NCBI GenBank assembly: GCA_041687395.1
Contig: JAWLCA010000001.1
Span: forward strand, 186,001-250,000
Reading direction: 5' to 3'
Source of the DNA: JAWLCA01 sp041687395
GTDB lineage: Bacteria; Pseudomonadota; Alphaproteobacteria; Rhodobacterales; Rhodobacteraceae
DNA length: 64,000 nucleotides
In this document: in pieces, positions 54,985-63,018 of the stretch
Layout of the letters: each line of letters begins with the position of its first letter
How positions within the stretch are numbered: the first letter of the stretch is position 1
Program-made: the position numbers and the translations under genes
The notes under the pieces: model-generated
Databases searched by the model: none
What the model saw: only the letters and a program-made list of their open reading frames with translations
What the model was told of the DNA's origin: nothing

Positions 54985-55868
54985 TTGATGGTCTTCCAGC
55001 GCTTGTGGATCCACAGCCACTGATCCATGTGCGCGCGCACCATCGCATCCAGGCTGTCGTTCAGGGCCTGAGTCATTGTCTCTGGCGTGCTGTGGGGGAT
55101 CGGCGTCTCGATCACCACCTTGAAATCCAATCCGTCCGGCTGCCGGATCGCGTAGCTGGGCACCAGCAGCGCGTCGTATTTCAGCGCGAGTTCTGCGGCC
55201 GACAAGGCGGTGCGCGCGGGCTGGCCCATGAACATCAGATCCTCGCCGTGGCCCATGTGCTGGTCGATCACCATGCCCAGAATTCCGCCCCCGCGCAGGA
55301 AGCGGACCATACCCGTCAGCCCCTCGCGGCCGCGCGGGAAGAGTGGCGTGCCGATTTCCGAGATCGCGGCGACATAGTGGTCGTTGAAGTAGCGGTTGTG
55401 CATCGGGTTGTAGAGTCCGCCGACACGAAGCCCGCGGGCCAGCAGCGCCGCGCGCCCGGCATCGTAGTTGCCGATATGGCCGGTCACCATCACGACGGGC
55501 CGCCCCTCTGCATGGGCGCGGTCGAGCGCCGCCAGGCCCGGCCCTTCGGGCGGGAACCGGGTGGCATGAGCCACGAATTCCGCACCGGAGTACATCTCGA
55601 TCAGCGTCCGGCCGACATTGTCGGGCACCGCGCGGACCAGCCGCTCAACTTCGGCCTCGGGCATGTCTGGGAAGGTCAGCGCCAGGTTGTCGCGAACGCG
55701 CTTGCGCCAGCCGGCCAGCGGCGCCACGACGCGAGAGACAACCCAGCCGACCATCGGCACCCGCCAGCGATAGGGCAGGGCGCGGGCGAAGCCGATCAGC
55801 GCGCATGCGCCCAGGCTGATCGCCCGGTCGCGCAGGCTGGTGCCGTCGTCGTCCTTGCGCTGTGCCAT
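54948..55868 (-). CDS. Lysophospholipid acyltransferase family protein (LpxL/HtrB-like)
   Basis: This inner-membrane acyltransferase of the lipid A secondary acyl transfer family (LpxL/HtrB) has 306 residues. The catalytic H-x4-D motif is His131 to Asp136 in VTGHIGNYDAGR. The further family blocks GLYNPMHNRYFND, LFPRGREGLTGMVRFL and GMVIDQHMGHGEDLMF are also present. An N-terminal hydrophobic segment anchors it. It adds a fatty acyl group to lipid A or another polar lipid. Confidence 0.92.
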   Translation of the reverse strand: MAQRKDDDGTSLRDRAISLGACALIGFARALPYRWRVPMVGWVVSRVVAPLAGWRKRVRDNLALTFPDMPEAEVERLVRAVPDNVGRTLIEMYSGAEFVAHATRFPPEGPGLAALDRAHAEGRPVVMVTGHIGNYDAGRAALLARGLRVGGLYNPMHNRYFNDHYVAAISEIGTPLFPRGREGLTGMVRFLRGGGILGMVIDQHMGHGEDLMFMGQPARTALSAAELALKYDALLVPSYAIRQPDGLDFKVVIETPIPHSTPETMTQALNDSLDAMVRAHMDQWLWIHKRWKTINQRRRSAARTGP

Positions 55869-55947
55869 CCCGGACCCGTCGCTGCCGCAATTGGCCCCTG
55901 ATTACGCGGCCCCCCCCGGGTTCACAAGGCTGGGCCGGCGTTCAGGT

Positions 55948-57069
55948 TCAGTCGTCTTCGGGTTCAACGAAGGCCAGTTCGCCCTCGGCCTGAAGCTCGC
56001 GGATCGCCTGCACAACGGCGGCGCGGGCTGCCTCCACCTCGGCGGCGCGGATCGCGCCGGCCTCGGCCAGCTCCTCGCGCAGGCTGTCGGCCATGCGCTG
56101 AGACAGGTTTCCCAGGATGAACTCCGCCGCCCGCGTCTCGGCTACGTCGCCGGGGCCGATGGCGGCGACCAGCTGCCGCTGCTCCAGCCTCCGCACCACC
56201 TTGGGTAGATCGGCCGGCGCCACCCGGTCGGGGATATGGACGAAGGTGAAAATCGTGCGGCGTACGCGTTCGGCGAATTCCTCGTCGGCCTCCAGCAGGC
56301 CCGCCAGCACGTCGTCGCGGGTCAGGGCGGCGGTGGCGTTCAGGATCGCGCCGACCCGGTCCACCGGGTTCGACTCAAACGCCCGCGGCGGCACCGAGTC
56401 CAGCTGACTGCCCAGCGACAGGCCGATCCGGCGCACGGTTTCGGGGTCCACGTTGCCGGTCAGCGAGACCGCATAGGCCACCCGGCGGGCCTTGTCGCCG
56501 GGCAGCCGGCCCAGCAGTTCGGCGGCCTTGTCCACCGGCAGCTTCGACAGCATCACCGCGCCCACCTCGACGCTTTCCTCCTCCAGCACCGGCATCAGCC
56601 GGTCCAGATCCAGCGTCACGATCCGGTCCCAAGGGTCGGCCTTGCCGCTGGCGCCGGCCAGCCGGCGCAGCCGGTTCGCGGCGGTGGCGCTGATGTGACC
56701 ATCGAGCAGCGACAGCGCCCCGTCGATCCCACCGGGAAACGACAGGCCCACGCCCTCCAGCTCGGTCAGGAATTCCTGCACCACATCGCGCAGGGTGGTG
56801 CGGTCGACCAGCCGCATGTGGCCCATCTGCTCGGTCAGCGCGGCCTGCAGATGCTCGGGCAGGGCGGCCAGCGGAATCGGCGTGCCCTCGGACAAAAGCA
56901 GCCGCACGATCACCGCGGCCTTCTGCCGGCTGTTCAGCGCGGGTCGCATCCGGGCGGGCTTCGGCTCCACCACCTCGCCCCGGCGCGCCGCCGTTCCCGC
57001 CACCGGGCCCCCGGCCGTTGCCCCGGCCGAAATCCCCGTTCCCTTCACCGCCGCCAGTGCCGTGCTCAC
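55948..57069 (-). CDS. FliG-like protein (orphan, divergent)
   Basis: This 373-residue protein resembles FliG, the flagellar rotor switch subunit, across its whole length (N, middle and C domains). It is divergent: the EHPQ motif of the middle domain reads EESV (MPVLEEESVEVGAVMLS), and the torque helix reads LPKVVRRLEQRQL, so one conserved acidic pair appears lost. It ends in the highly acidic tail FVEPEDD. No other flagellar gene is adjacent. A GTG at 57069 with GGAGG at 5-base spacing was chosen; a GTG 12 bases upstream is less well placed. It may be a rotor protein encoded outside the main cluster or a FliG paralogue. Confidence 0.75.
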   Translation of the reverse strand: MSTALAAVKGTGISAGATAGGPVAGTAARRGEVVEPKPARMRPALNSRQKAAVIVRLLLSEGTPIPLAALPEHLQAALTEQMGHMRLVDRTTLRDVVQEFLTELEGVGLSFPGGIDGALSLLDGHISATAANRLRRLAGASGKADPWDRIVTLDLDRLMPVLEEESVEVGAVMLSKLPVDKAAELLGRLPGDKARRVAYAVSLTGNVDPETVRRIGLSLGSQLDSVPPRAFESNPVDRVGAILNATAALTRDDVLAGLLEADEEFAERVRRTIFTFVHIPDRVAPADLPKVVRRLEQRQLVAAIGPGDVAETRAAEFILGNLSQRMADSLREELAEAGAIRAAEVEAARAAVVQAIRELQAEGELAFVEPEDD

Positions 57070-57161
57070 CCCAACCTCCACCGCCGAACTTCACCGGGCG
57101 ACACTGGCAGGCGCGGGTTAACGCGCGGTTGCGGGACAAGCGGCTGGGCGTTAACGAAAAA

Positions 57162-57184
57162 GGGGGTGCGAAAGCCGCACCCCC
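57162..57184 (-). terminator. Rho-independent terminator of the 52-residue gene
   Basis: On the minus strand a 9-bp GGGGGTGCG / CGCACCCCC stem with a 5-base loop is followed directly by TTTTT. It lies 33 bases after the stop of the small secreted-protein gene and before fliG. Confidence 0.8.
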
Positions 57185-57216
57185 AAGGATTGCTGCACCT
57201 TTTAAGACCGCGGGCC

Positions 57217-57375
57217 TCAGCCCGTGACGGGGGCCGTGCAGGTCCGCGTCTCGCTGTCCCAGACCGTGCCATCGGCACAGGACATCGCGGTTTCATGGCG
57301 ATCGGAGCACATCGCCAGCGCCAGTCCCGGCGTCAACGACAGTGCAAGGGCGGCGAGGATGGTCTTGAACGTCAT
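57217..57375 (-). CDS. Small secreted Cys-rich protein (52 residues)
   Basis: This short gene encodes MTFKTILAALALSLTPGLAL..., a clear signal peptide (about residues 1-21). A mature peptide of about 31 residues with three cysteines follows in CSDRHETAMSC and TCTAPVTG. The pattern C-x9-C-x12-C with DGTVWD between recalls the carbohydrate-binding (peritrophin/CBM14-like) small proteins of Rhodobacterales, often without a known role. Support comes from the signal peptide and its own terminator on the same strand. It lies between fliG and purB. Confidence 0.75.
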   Translation of the reverse strand: MTFKTILAALALSLTPGLALAMCSDRHETAMSCADGTVWDSETRTCTAPVTG

Positions 57376-57528
57376 GCGCGTCTCCCTGCTGGACTTGATG
57401 TAACGGCTCTCGCGTCTGCAAAAGTATCACAAATCTCGGCCGGACACGATCACGGACAAGTGTGCCGGGCGGATTCGGGGGCATTTCGCCCCCGACGCCA
57501 TTCCGGTTGCTCAAGATTCAGGCAGTCG

Positions 57529-58836
57529 TCAGTCGGCGCCGAAGACGCGGGCAAAGATCGTGTCCACATGCTTGGTGTGATAGCCAAGGTCAAACTTCTC
57601 CTCGATCTCGGCCTCGCTCAGCACCGCGCGCACCTCCGCGTCGGCCTTCAGCTCGGCCATGAAGTCCGCGCCCTGTTCCCACACCTTCATCGCGTTGCGC
57701 TGCACCAGCCGATAGCTGTCCTCGCGGCTGATTCCCTTTTGCGTCAGCGCCAGCATCACCCGCTGCGAATGCACCAGGCCGCGGAACTTGTTCAGGTTCC
57801 GCTCCATATTCTCGGGGTAGATCACCAGCTTCTCGATCACGCTGTTCAGCCGGGCCAGCGCGAAATCCAGCGTCACGGTCGCATCCGGCCCGATGTTCCG
57901 CTCGACCGAGGAGTGGCTGATGTCCCGCTCGTGCCACAGCGCCACGTTCTCCATCGCCGGAATCGCCATCGACCGCACCAGCCGTGCCAGCCCGGTCAGG
58001 TTCTCGGTCAGCACCGGGTTCCGCTTGTGCGGCATGGCGGAACTGCCCTTCTGCCCGGCGCTGAAGAACTCCTCCGCCTCCAGCACCTCGGTCCGCTGCA
58101 TGTGGCGCACCTCGATCGCGACGTTTTCGATCGAACTGGCCACGACACCCAGCGTGGCAAAGAACATCGCGTGCCGGTCGCGCGGGATCACCTGGGTCGA
58201 AATCGGTTCCGGCTTCAGGCCCAGCTTCTCGCAGACATGTTCTTCCACGCGCGGGTCGATGTTGGCAAAGGTGCCGACCGCGCCAGAGATCGCACCCGTC
58301 GCCACCTCCTCGCGCGCGGCCCCCAGCCGGGCGCGGTTGCGGTCCATCTCGGCGTAGAAGCGGGCGAAGGTCAGGCCCATCGTGGTCGGTTCGGCATGGA
58401 TGCCGTGGCTGCGCCCGATGCGCACCGTCAGCTTGTGCTCCATTGCGCGGGTCTTCAGCGCGGACAGCAGCTTGTCCATCTGCGCGATCAGCAGGTCGGC
58501 CGCGCGGGTCAGCTGGATGTTGAAGCAGGTGTCCAGCACGTCGGAACTGGTCATCCCCTGATGGACGAAGCGCGCCTCATCCGGTCCCACGATCTCGCCC
58601 AGGTGGGTCAGAAAGGCGATGACGTCGTGCTTCGTGACCGCCTCGATCTCCTCGATCCGGGCGACGTCGAACGTCGCGTCCTTCGCTTTCCACACCGCCT
58701 CGGCGTTGGCTTTCGGGATCACGCCCAGTTCGGCCATCTTGTCACAGGCATGGGCCTCGATCTCGAACCAGATGCGGAACCGGGTCTCGGGCGACCAGAT
58801 GGCGACCATCTCTGGGCGGGAATAGCGGGGGATCAT
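57529..58836 (-). CDS. purB: Adenylosuccinate lyase
   Basis: This enzyme catalyses two fumarate-releasing steps of purine synthesis. It has 435 residues. The fumarase-superfamily signature GSSAMPHKRNP is present. MIPRYSRPEMVAIWSPETR at the N-terminus and the catalytic His in GMTSSDVLDT/HQG segments are typical. The ATG at 58836 was chosen over a much longer upstream frame that has no homology character. It is divergent from sugE across 154 bases that contain the guanidine-II riboswitch. Confidence 0.97.
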   Translation of the reverse strand: MIPRYSRPEMVAIWSPETRFRIWFEIEAHACDKMAELGVIPKANAEAVWKAKDATFDVARIEEIEAVTKHDVIAFLTHLGEIVGPDEARFVHQGMTSSDVLDTCFNIQLTRAADLLIAQMDKLLSALKTRAMEHKLTVRIGRSHGIHAEPTTMGLTFARFYAEMDRNRARLGAAREEVATGAISGAVGTFANIDPRVEEHVCEKLGLKPEPISTQVIPRDRHAMFFATLGVVASSIENVAIEVRHMQRTEVLEAEEFFSAGQKGSSAMPHKRNPVLTENLTGLARLVRSMAIPAMENVALWHERDISHSSVERNIGPDATVTLDFALARLNSVIEKLVIYPENMERNLNKFRGLVHSQRVMLALTQKGISREDSYRLVQRNAMKVWEQGADFMAELKADAEVRAVLSEAEIEEKFDLGYHTKHVDTIFARVFGAD

Positions 58837-58917
58837 CGGCGCACTCCTTGGCTTCGGCGGCGTTCTAGACCGGTGGGCGGGGCTTGGAAAGGCCCGTGGC
58901 CGGCGGTATGTCTGCTT

Positions 58918-58970
58918 GGCGCGGGACGGCCCGTGCCCGCAGCCTGCGGCGCATCCGGGGGACGGCCCTC
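58918..58970 (+). promoter_or_regulatory. Guanidine-II (mini-ykkC) riboswitch upstream of sugE
   Basis: Two hairpins carry the identical core GGG-ACGG-CCC, with ACGG tetraloops at 58926-58929 and 58962-58965. The first stem has eight pairs (58918-58937, one G-U). The second has five (58957-58970, one G-U). They are separated by 19 bases, and the second ends 20 bases before the sugE ATG. Paired short stems with ACGR loops are the defining pattern of the guanidine-II class, which in known cases controls SugE/Gdx exporters and guanidine metabolism. The ligand is assigned from this family knowledge. Confidence 0.88.
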
Positions 58971-58990
58971 TGCTGGATAGTGGGGCAGTC

Positions 58991-59305
58991 ATGGCTTGGA
59001 TACTTCTTCTCGTCGCCGGCCTGTTCGAGGTCGCCTGGGCCATCGGTCTGAAATATACCCTCGGCTTCACCCGGCTCTGGCCCAGTCTCTGGACGGTGGG
59101 CGCGATGGCGATCAGCCTCGGGCTGCTCGGCCTCGCGATGCGCGAACTTCCGGTGGGCACCGCCTACGCGGTCTGGACCGGGATCGGCGCGGTGGGCACT
59201 GTCGTGCTCGGCATCTGGCTGTTCGGCGATCCGGTGACGGTGGCGCGGATGGCCTCAGTGGCGCTGATCGTCGCCGGGTTGATCGGGTTGAAGCTGGTGG
59301 GCTGA
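58991..59305 (+). CDS. sugE: Guanidinium exporter (SMR family, SugE/Gdx)
   Basis: This small multidrug-resistance-type transporter has 104 residues and four helices. The conserved membrane Glu of SMR transporters is Glu13 (LLVAGLFEVAWAIGLKYT). LPVGTAYAVWTGIGAVGTV and the end LIVAGLIGLKLVG match the SugE subgroup, now known as Gdx guanidinium/proton antiporters. An upstream guanidine-II riboswitch supports export of guanidine rather than quaternary ammonium drugs. Confidence 0.95.
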   Translation: MAWILLLVAGLFEVAWAIGLKYTLGFTRLWPSLWTVGAMAISLGLLGLAMRELPVGTAYAVWTGIGAVGTVVLGIWLFGDPVTVARMASVALIVAGLIGLKLVG

Positions 59306-59480
59306 GCGGGAAGTAGCATATTCGCTATATAGCGGATACGCTAGCATAGCAAATATGCTATGGACGGATTGGTTGGCTCTAATGCCGTTGGATTGCTTTG
59401 CTTTTTCCGGGGAAGGCGCTTCAATTTATGCACGTGATATGCATGCCAGATGCACGTGAATCATACGTTGTGTGCACACC
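59306..59480. other. AT-rich repeat-containing region between convergent sugE and moaA
   Basis: The base composition drops sharply. Seen here are TAGCATA twice (59314, 59342) with inverted TATGCTA (59354), the palindrome CGCTATATAGCG (59323-59334), and CATAGCA-AATA-TGCTATG (59345-59362). The direct repeat ATGCACGTGA occurs at 59428 and 59450, 22 bases apart, and TGTGCACA at 59471. There is no open reading frame worth calling. It may be an operator cluster or a remnant of a foreign insertion. Confidence 0.55.
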
Positions 59481-59485
59481 GGAAA

Positions 59486-59505
59486 AAGCCCCATTGCGGG
59501 GGCTT
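59486..59505 (-). terminator. Rho-independent terminator of moaA
   Basis: On the minus strand the stem AAGCCCC / GGGGCTT (7 bp) with a 6-base loop is followed by TTT, giving a run of five T counted with the stem end. It lies 36 bases after the moaA stop. Confidence 0.75.
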
Positions 59506-59541
59506 GGTCAGACACAAGATGTAGGGGGGCGTCGGGGCGGC

Positions 59542-60546
59542 TCAGCCGCCGGTGTGGCTCATGTGCCGGCTGACCTGACCCGCGACCGTCTGGCGCGAAT
59601 AGTCGAAGTCGTGGCCCTTGGGTTTGCGCGCGATCGCGTCGCGAATGGCCTTTTTCAACAGGTCATTTTCCGGGCTGGCCCGCAGCGGTGCACGCAGGTC
59701 GGCCATGTCCTCCTGGCCCAGGCACATGTACAACTCGCCCGTGCAGGTCAGCCGCACCCGGTTGCAGCTTTCGCAGAAATTATGCGTCAGCGGCGTGATG
59801 AAGCCGATCTTCTGGCCTGTCTCCTCGATCCGCACATAGCGCGCCGGCCCGCCAGTGCGTTCCGCCAGATCCAGAAGCGCGAACCGTTCCGCAAGGCGGG
59901 CACGCAAGTCCTTGAGATCCCAGTATTGATCCAGCCGATCCTCGTTGCCCAGATCGCCCATCGGCATGACCTCGATGAAGGTCAGGTCCATGTCGCGCGC
60001 GGCGCACCAGTCCACCAGCGGGAACAGTTCATCCTCGTTGAAGCCCTTCAGCGCCACCGCGTTGATCTTCACCCGCAGCCCCGCCTCCTGCGCGGCAGCG
60101 ATGCCGTCCAGCACCTGCGGCAGCCGGCCCCAGCGGGTGATCTGGGCGAATTTCGCCTCGTCCAGCGTGTCCAGGGACACGTTGATCCGCCGTACCCCGC
60201 AGGACACAAGCTCTTGTGCATGCTTGCGCAACTGCGACCCGTTCGTCGTAAGCGTCAGCTCCCGCAGTGCGCCGCTGTCAAGATGGCGCTTCATACCCTT
60301 GAAAAACTGCATGATTCCGCGCCGCACAAGCGGCTCCCCCCCGGTGATCCGCAGCTTCCGGACCCCCAGTTCGACAAACGCCGAACACATCCGATCCAGC
60401 TCCTCCAAACTCAACAACTCCGCCTTCGGCAGAAACGTCATGTTCTCGGCCATGCAATAGACACAGCGGAAATCGCACCGGTCCGTCACCGACACGCGAA
60501 GGTAGTCGATGGGCCGGGCGAAAGGATCAATCAGGGGTGCGTACAT
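59542..60546 (-). CDS. moaA: GTP 3',8-cyclase MoaA
   Basis: This radical-SAM enzyme catalyses the first step of molybdopterin synthesis from GTP. It has 334 residues. The N-terminal cluster motif is Cys24-x3-Cys28-x2-Cys31 (RCDFRCVYC). The C-terminal cluster motif is CESCNRVRLTCTGELYMC, the family pattern. The protein ends in the conserved GG (SHTGG). The ATG at 60546 was chosen over a longer upstream frame. It faces sugE tail to tail. Confidence 0.97.
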   Translation of the reverse strand: MYAPLIDPFARPIDYLRVSVTDRCDFRCVYCMAENMTFLPKAELLSLEELDRMCSAFVELGVRKLRITGGEPLVRRGIMQFFKGMKRHLDSGALRELTLTTNGSQLRKHAQELVSCGVRRINVSLDTLDEAKFAQITRWGRLPQVLDGIAAAQEAGLRVKINAVALKGFNEDELFPLVDWCAARDMDLTFIEVMPMGDLGNEDRLDQYWDLKDLRARLAERFALLDLAERTGGPARYVRIEETGQKIGFITPLTHNFCESCNRVRLTCTGELYMCLGQEDMADLRAPLRASPENDLLKKAIRDAIARKPKGHDFDYSRQTVAGQVSRHMSHTGG

Positions 60547-60629
60547 GCGGCGCAAGCTAAGCACGCAATCGTCAGGGATCAAGCCGATTGCCGCGTTGAC
60601 CCCCGTGCGCGGCGCTGTATCGTCGATTC

Positions 60630-61115
60630 ATGCGTTTTTTGGCCCCTCTTGTTGTCGTCGCGGCGCTGGTCCTCACCGGCTGCAGTTCCGACTCGCTGCC
60701 GTTCGGTCGTGGTAGCGCGACCGCCACCGCGACCGAAGCCCTGGCCGACACACCCAGGCCCGAGCCGCGGCCTGCCGCCCTGCGCCCGCCAGCCGGTGCG
60801 CGCACGGTCGACCAGTTCGATACCACTACCGCCGAACAGCGCGCGGCCGCTGCCGCACCCGTCGCGACCAGCCGCGAACTCGGGACCACCATCGCCTCGC
60901 TCGGCAACCCTGCCGAGCCCGGATTCTGGCTGAAAACCCCACTGGTTACATCCGAGGCGCCGGGCCGTGTGGTGCTTGGGGATGCGTCGGCTAATGTGGA
61001 TCTGATCCCCTCAGGGACGGCAACCGGGTCGGGCAGCCAGTTGTCCCTCGCCGCCTTTCGGCTGCTTGAGGTGCCGCTGACCAGCCTTCCCGAAATCACC
61101 GTGTTCACGCGCTGA
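60630..61115 (+). CDS. Putative lipoprotein of unknown function
   Basis: This 161-residue protein has a lipobox LTGC at residues 15-18. The mature part starts with a Ser/Thr/Ala-rich disordered region of about 60 residues. A compact C-terminal domain includes LGNPAEPGFWLKTPLV, SEAPGRVVLG and LAAFRLLEVPLTSLPEITVF. Similar Rhodobacterales proteins are sometimes labelled as D-galactarate dehydratase, which the sequence does not support. It is divergent from moaA with a gap of 83 bases. Confidence 0.8.
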   Translation: MRFLAPLVVVAALVLTGCSSDSLPFGRGSATATATEALADTPRPEPRPAALRPPAGARTVDQFDTTTAEQRAAAAAPVATSRELGTTIASLGNPAEPGFWLKTPLVTSEAPGRVVLGDASANVDLIPSGTATGSGSQLSLAAFRLLEVPLTSLPEITVFTR

Positions 61116-61134
61116 CGCGCCGGAACGCGGACCC

Positions 61135-61554
61135 TCAGTTCACGAGCCGCTGCAGGCTCCGCACGTGTTCGGCAAGCTCGATCAACTGCACGGGCGTCGG
61201 GGTCGGGATGCCGTCGCCGGCATCGTAAAGCACCGTCTCGCCTTCCAGCAGCGGGCCGAATTCCGGCATCGGCCCTCCACCGCCACCCTCACCCCGCGAG
61301 TACCCGTAGACCTTGCCCATGACGGCGAGCATCGGGAATCTGCCGTCATTCCGTGCAGCCAACAGCGTGAGGTCGGCTGGCTGGGGCCGGAGCGTCGCCG
61401 CGCCCGGTCCGTCGCCGCGCCCGTCCTCACCATGACAGGCGGCGCAGTACTCGGCATAAAGCACTGCTCCCGTGACCGGCGGATCGTCCGGCACGCAGGC
61501 GGCCAGCACCGCTGCTGCACCAAGTCCGACGCCAAGAGAAATCGCTGCCCGCAT
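61135..61554 (-). CDS. Cytochrome c lipoprotein
   Basis: This class I cytochrome c has 139 residues. A lipobox LAAC at 17-20 attaches it to the membrane. Haem is bound by Cys37-Ala-Ala-Cys40-His41 in YCAACHGEDG. The axial Met is probably Met96 in GGPMPEFGPLL. The start was placed at the ATG at 61554 (MRAAISLGVGLGAAA) because the signal peptide begins there. It probably shuttles electrons in the periplasm, but the partners are unknown. Confidence 0.9.
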   Translation of the reverse strand: MRAAISLGVGLGAAAVLAACVPDDPPVTGAVLYAEYCAACHGEDGRGDGPGAATLRPQPADLTLLAARNDGRFPMLAVMGKVYGYSRGEGGGGGPMPEFGPLLEGETVLYDAGDGIPTPTPVQLIELAEHVRSLQRLVN

Positions 61555-61634
61555 CTGCGCCTTCCCGCCCCGTTCGGGGTCTGCCGTGATTGAAGAGAGT
61601 ATCGCGCGGGCCGATCCGAAAGGCAATTCACGCC

Positions 61635-61946
61635 TTAGATGTCGACCTCATCCTCGCTAGGCGGCGGGGTCAGGGGCACCTTGCGGCGGATGATGATGTC
61701 ACCGTTCGGCAGAACCTCGGGCGCATGATAGGCTGACAGGTCGTCGATCGTGCTGCCAAGGTCTCGCAGCGCAGGTTCTAGTTCTTCCATCAGTCCGCGC
61801 AAGAGCATCCGCGCGCCCCGATCGATCAAGCTCAACCCTTCGCCCAAGTCACCGGGTTCTTCGGTATCGGGCACGTCCTGCGCGATGCTCGCCACCGGTG
61901 CGACGGCGAGCAGAAGGGCGAGAGGGATCGATCTCAAGTGCGACAT
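61635..61946 (-). CDS. Small secreted protein of unknown function
   Basis: This 103-residue exported protein has a signal peptide ending ASIAQ (residues 1-23). The mature part is acidic with an amphipathic helix (LIDRGARMLLRGLMEELEPALRDLGSTIDDL) and a Pro-rich tail, VLPNGDIIIRRKVPLTPPP. No domain is recognised. Related sequences in this bacterial group are mostly hypothetical, and ATPase labels for them are unsupported by any motif here. Confidence 0.75.
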   Translation of the reverse strand: MSHLRSIPLALLLAVAPVASIAQDVPDTEEPGDLGEGLSLIDRGARMLLRGLMEELEPALRDLGSTIDDLSAYHAPEVLPNGDIIIRRKVPLTPPPSEDEVDI

Positions 61947-61983
61947 GTCATCAATATAGGTTCGTGGCGGGCGTGTTGAAAGA

Positions 61984-63018
61984 TCACAGAACGATGTCGA
62001 GCGTCACCGGAAAGTGGTCCGAAGCCAGAAGCAGCGCTTCCCGCAGGTCGGGATTGCGGTAGCAGACCGGTTCGTCGAACGGGTGCCAGATGCACCAGCG
62101 TGGTCCGCCATCCAGCAAGTCTTCGGAAATCATGATGTAATCGAGGAGTGCGGAGAAATAGTGACCGTCCTCGGCCATCAGGAACCGGGCCGAGGTGGGA
62201 GAGGCAGTTCCGGGGCCGAGCAGGGCTGCGGCCGCGTGGCGGTCATGCAATTGCTCGTGAAACGGCCGGTCGCGCCCTAGCACGGTTGCCACTGCCGAGG
62301 GCAGGTGCGCTTCGGGCACGTCCTGCTCGATGCCGGGACCGTCGTTGAAATCGCCCAGAACGATGAGCGATTCGCCCGCGGCCAGATGCGCGTCGATCCG
62401 TTGGCGCAGCCACAGGGACTGGGCGTACTGCTTGCGCCGGTGCAACTGCTTCAGGCGCCGGGCGTCGTCGGGGTCACGGGCGCCGTGGGGCGCCTTTGAC
62501 TTCATGTGCACGCCGATCATCCGCAGCAGCCGGCCAGAGGCGGTCTCGATCATCAGTTCCAGCGGCGGTTTCGAAAAGCGCACCAGTTCCTCGCGGCCCA
62601 AACCGTCGATATCGATGCGAAACACCCCGTCGAAGCGCGGCGCTTCGGAAGAGCCGCGCTTGCCGGTCGTTTCGCCCACCGGATCGTGCAGCGCGCTGAG
62701 CGCGGCGGGATCGTAGAGAAGCGCGATTTCCTGCTGGCTTTCGCTGGTGAAGCCGGTGATGGCGCGGCGGGTGCGCAGGCCAAATCGGGCGGCGAATCCT
62801 TCCAGCGCGCGAACGGTGCTGCGCGTGCGGGTCGTGTCGGGGGACTCCTGCAGCATGACGGCATCGGCATCCAGCGTCGTCAGAACCTCGGCGAGGGAAT
62901 AGGCTTGTTCGGCACAGGTGATGTCGCGCCGCCCGGATGGGCGGTCGTCCTCGATCAGTCGGTCGTCAACATCGAAGAGCGCGTTGAACCATTCGACGTT
63001 GTAGGTGGCGATCCGCAT
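61984..63018 (-). CDS. Endonuclease/exonuclease/phosphatase family protein
   Basis: This 344-residue protein has the metal-dependent EEP fold. The conserved blocks are RIATYNVEWF at the N-terminus, QESPD (catalytic Glu), VHMKSKAP, LIVLGDFNDGP with the Asp-Asn pair, and LASDHFPVTLDIVL with the C-terminal Asp-His. These fill the expected active site. The substrate (DNA, RNA, sphingolipid or inositol phosphate) is not distinguishable. It starts within the stop of the upstream TerB-J gene (TGATG). Confidence 0.9.
   Translation of the reverse strand: MRIATYNVEWFNALFDVDDRLIEDDRPSGRRDITCAEQAYSLAEVLTTLDADAVMLQESPDTTRTRSTVRALEGFAARFGLRTRRAITGFTSESQQEIALLYDPAALSALHDPVGETTGKRGSSEAPRFDGVFRIDIDGLGREELVRFSKPPLELMIETASGRLLRMIGVHMKSKAPHGARDPDDARRLKQLHRRKQYAQSLWLRQRIDAHLAAGESLIVLGDFNDGPGIEQDVPEAHLPSAVATVLGRDRPFHEQLHDRHAAAALLGPGTASPTSARFLMAEDGHYFSALLDYIMISEDLLDGGPRWCIWHPFDEPVCYRNPDLREALLLASDHFPVTLDIVL

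Noticed and set aside
56236..58980. A 914-codon plus-strand frame opposite the FliG-like and purB genes
   Set aside because: Gln/His/Arg-rich shadow translation; both minus-strand genes and a terminator between them are well supported.
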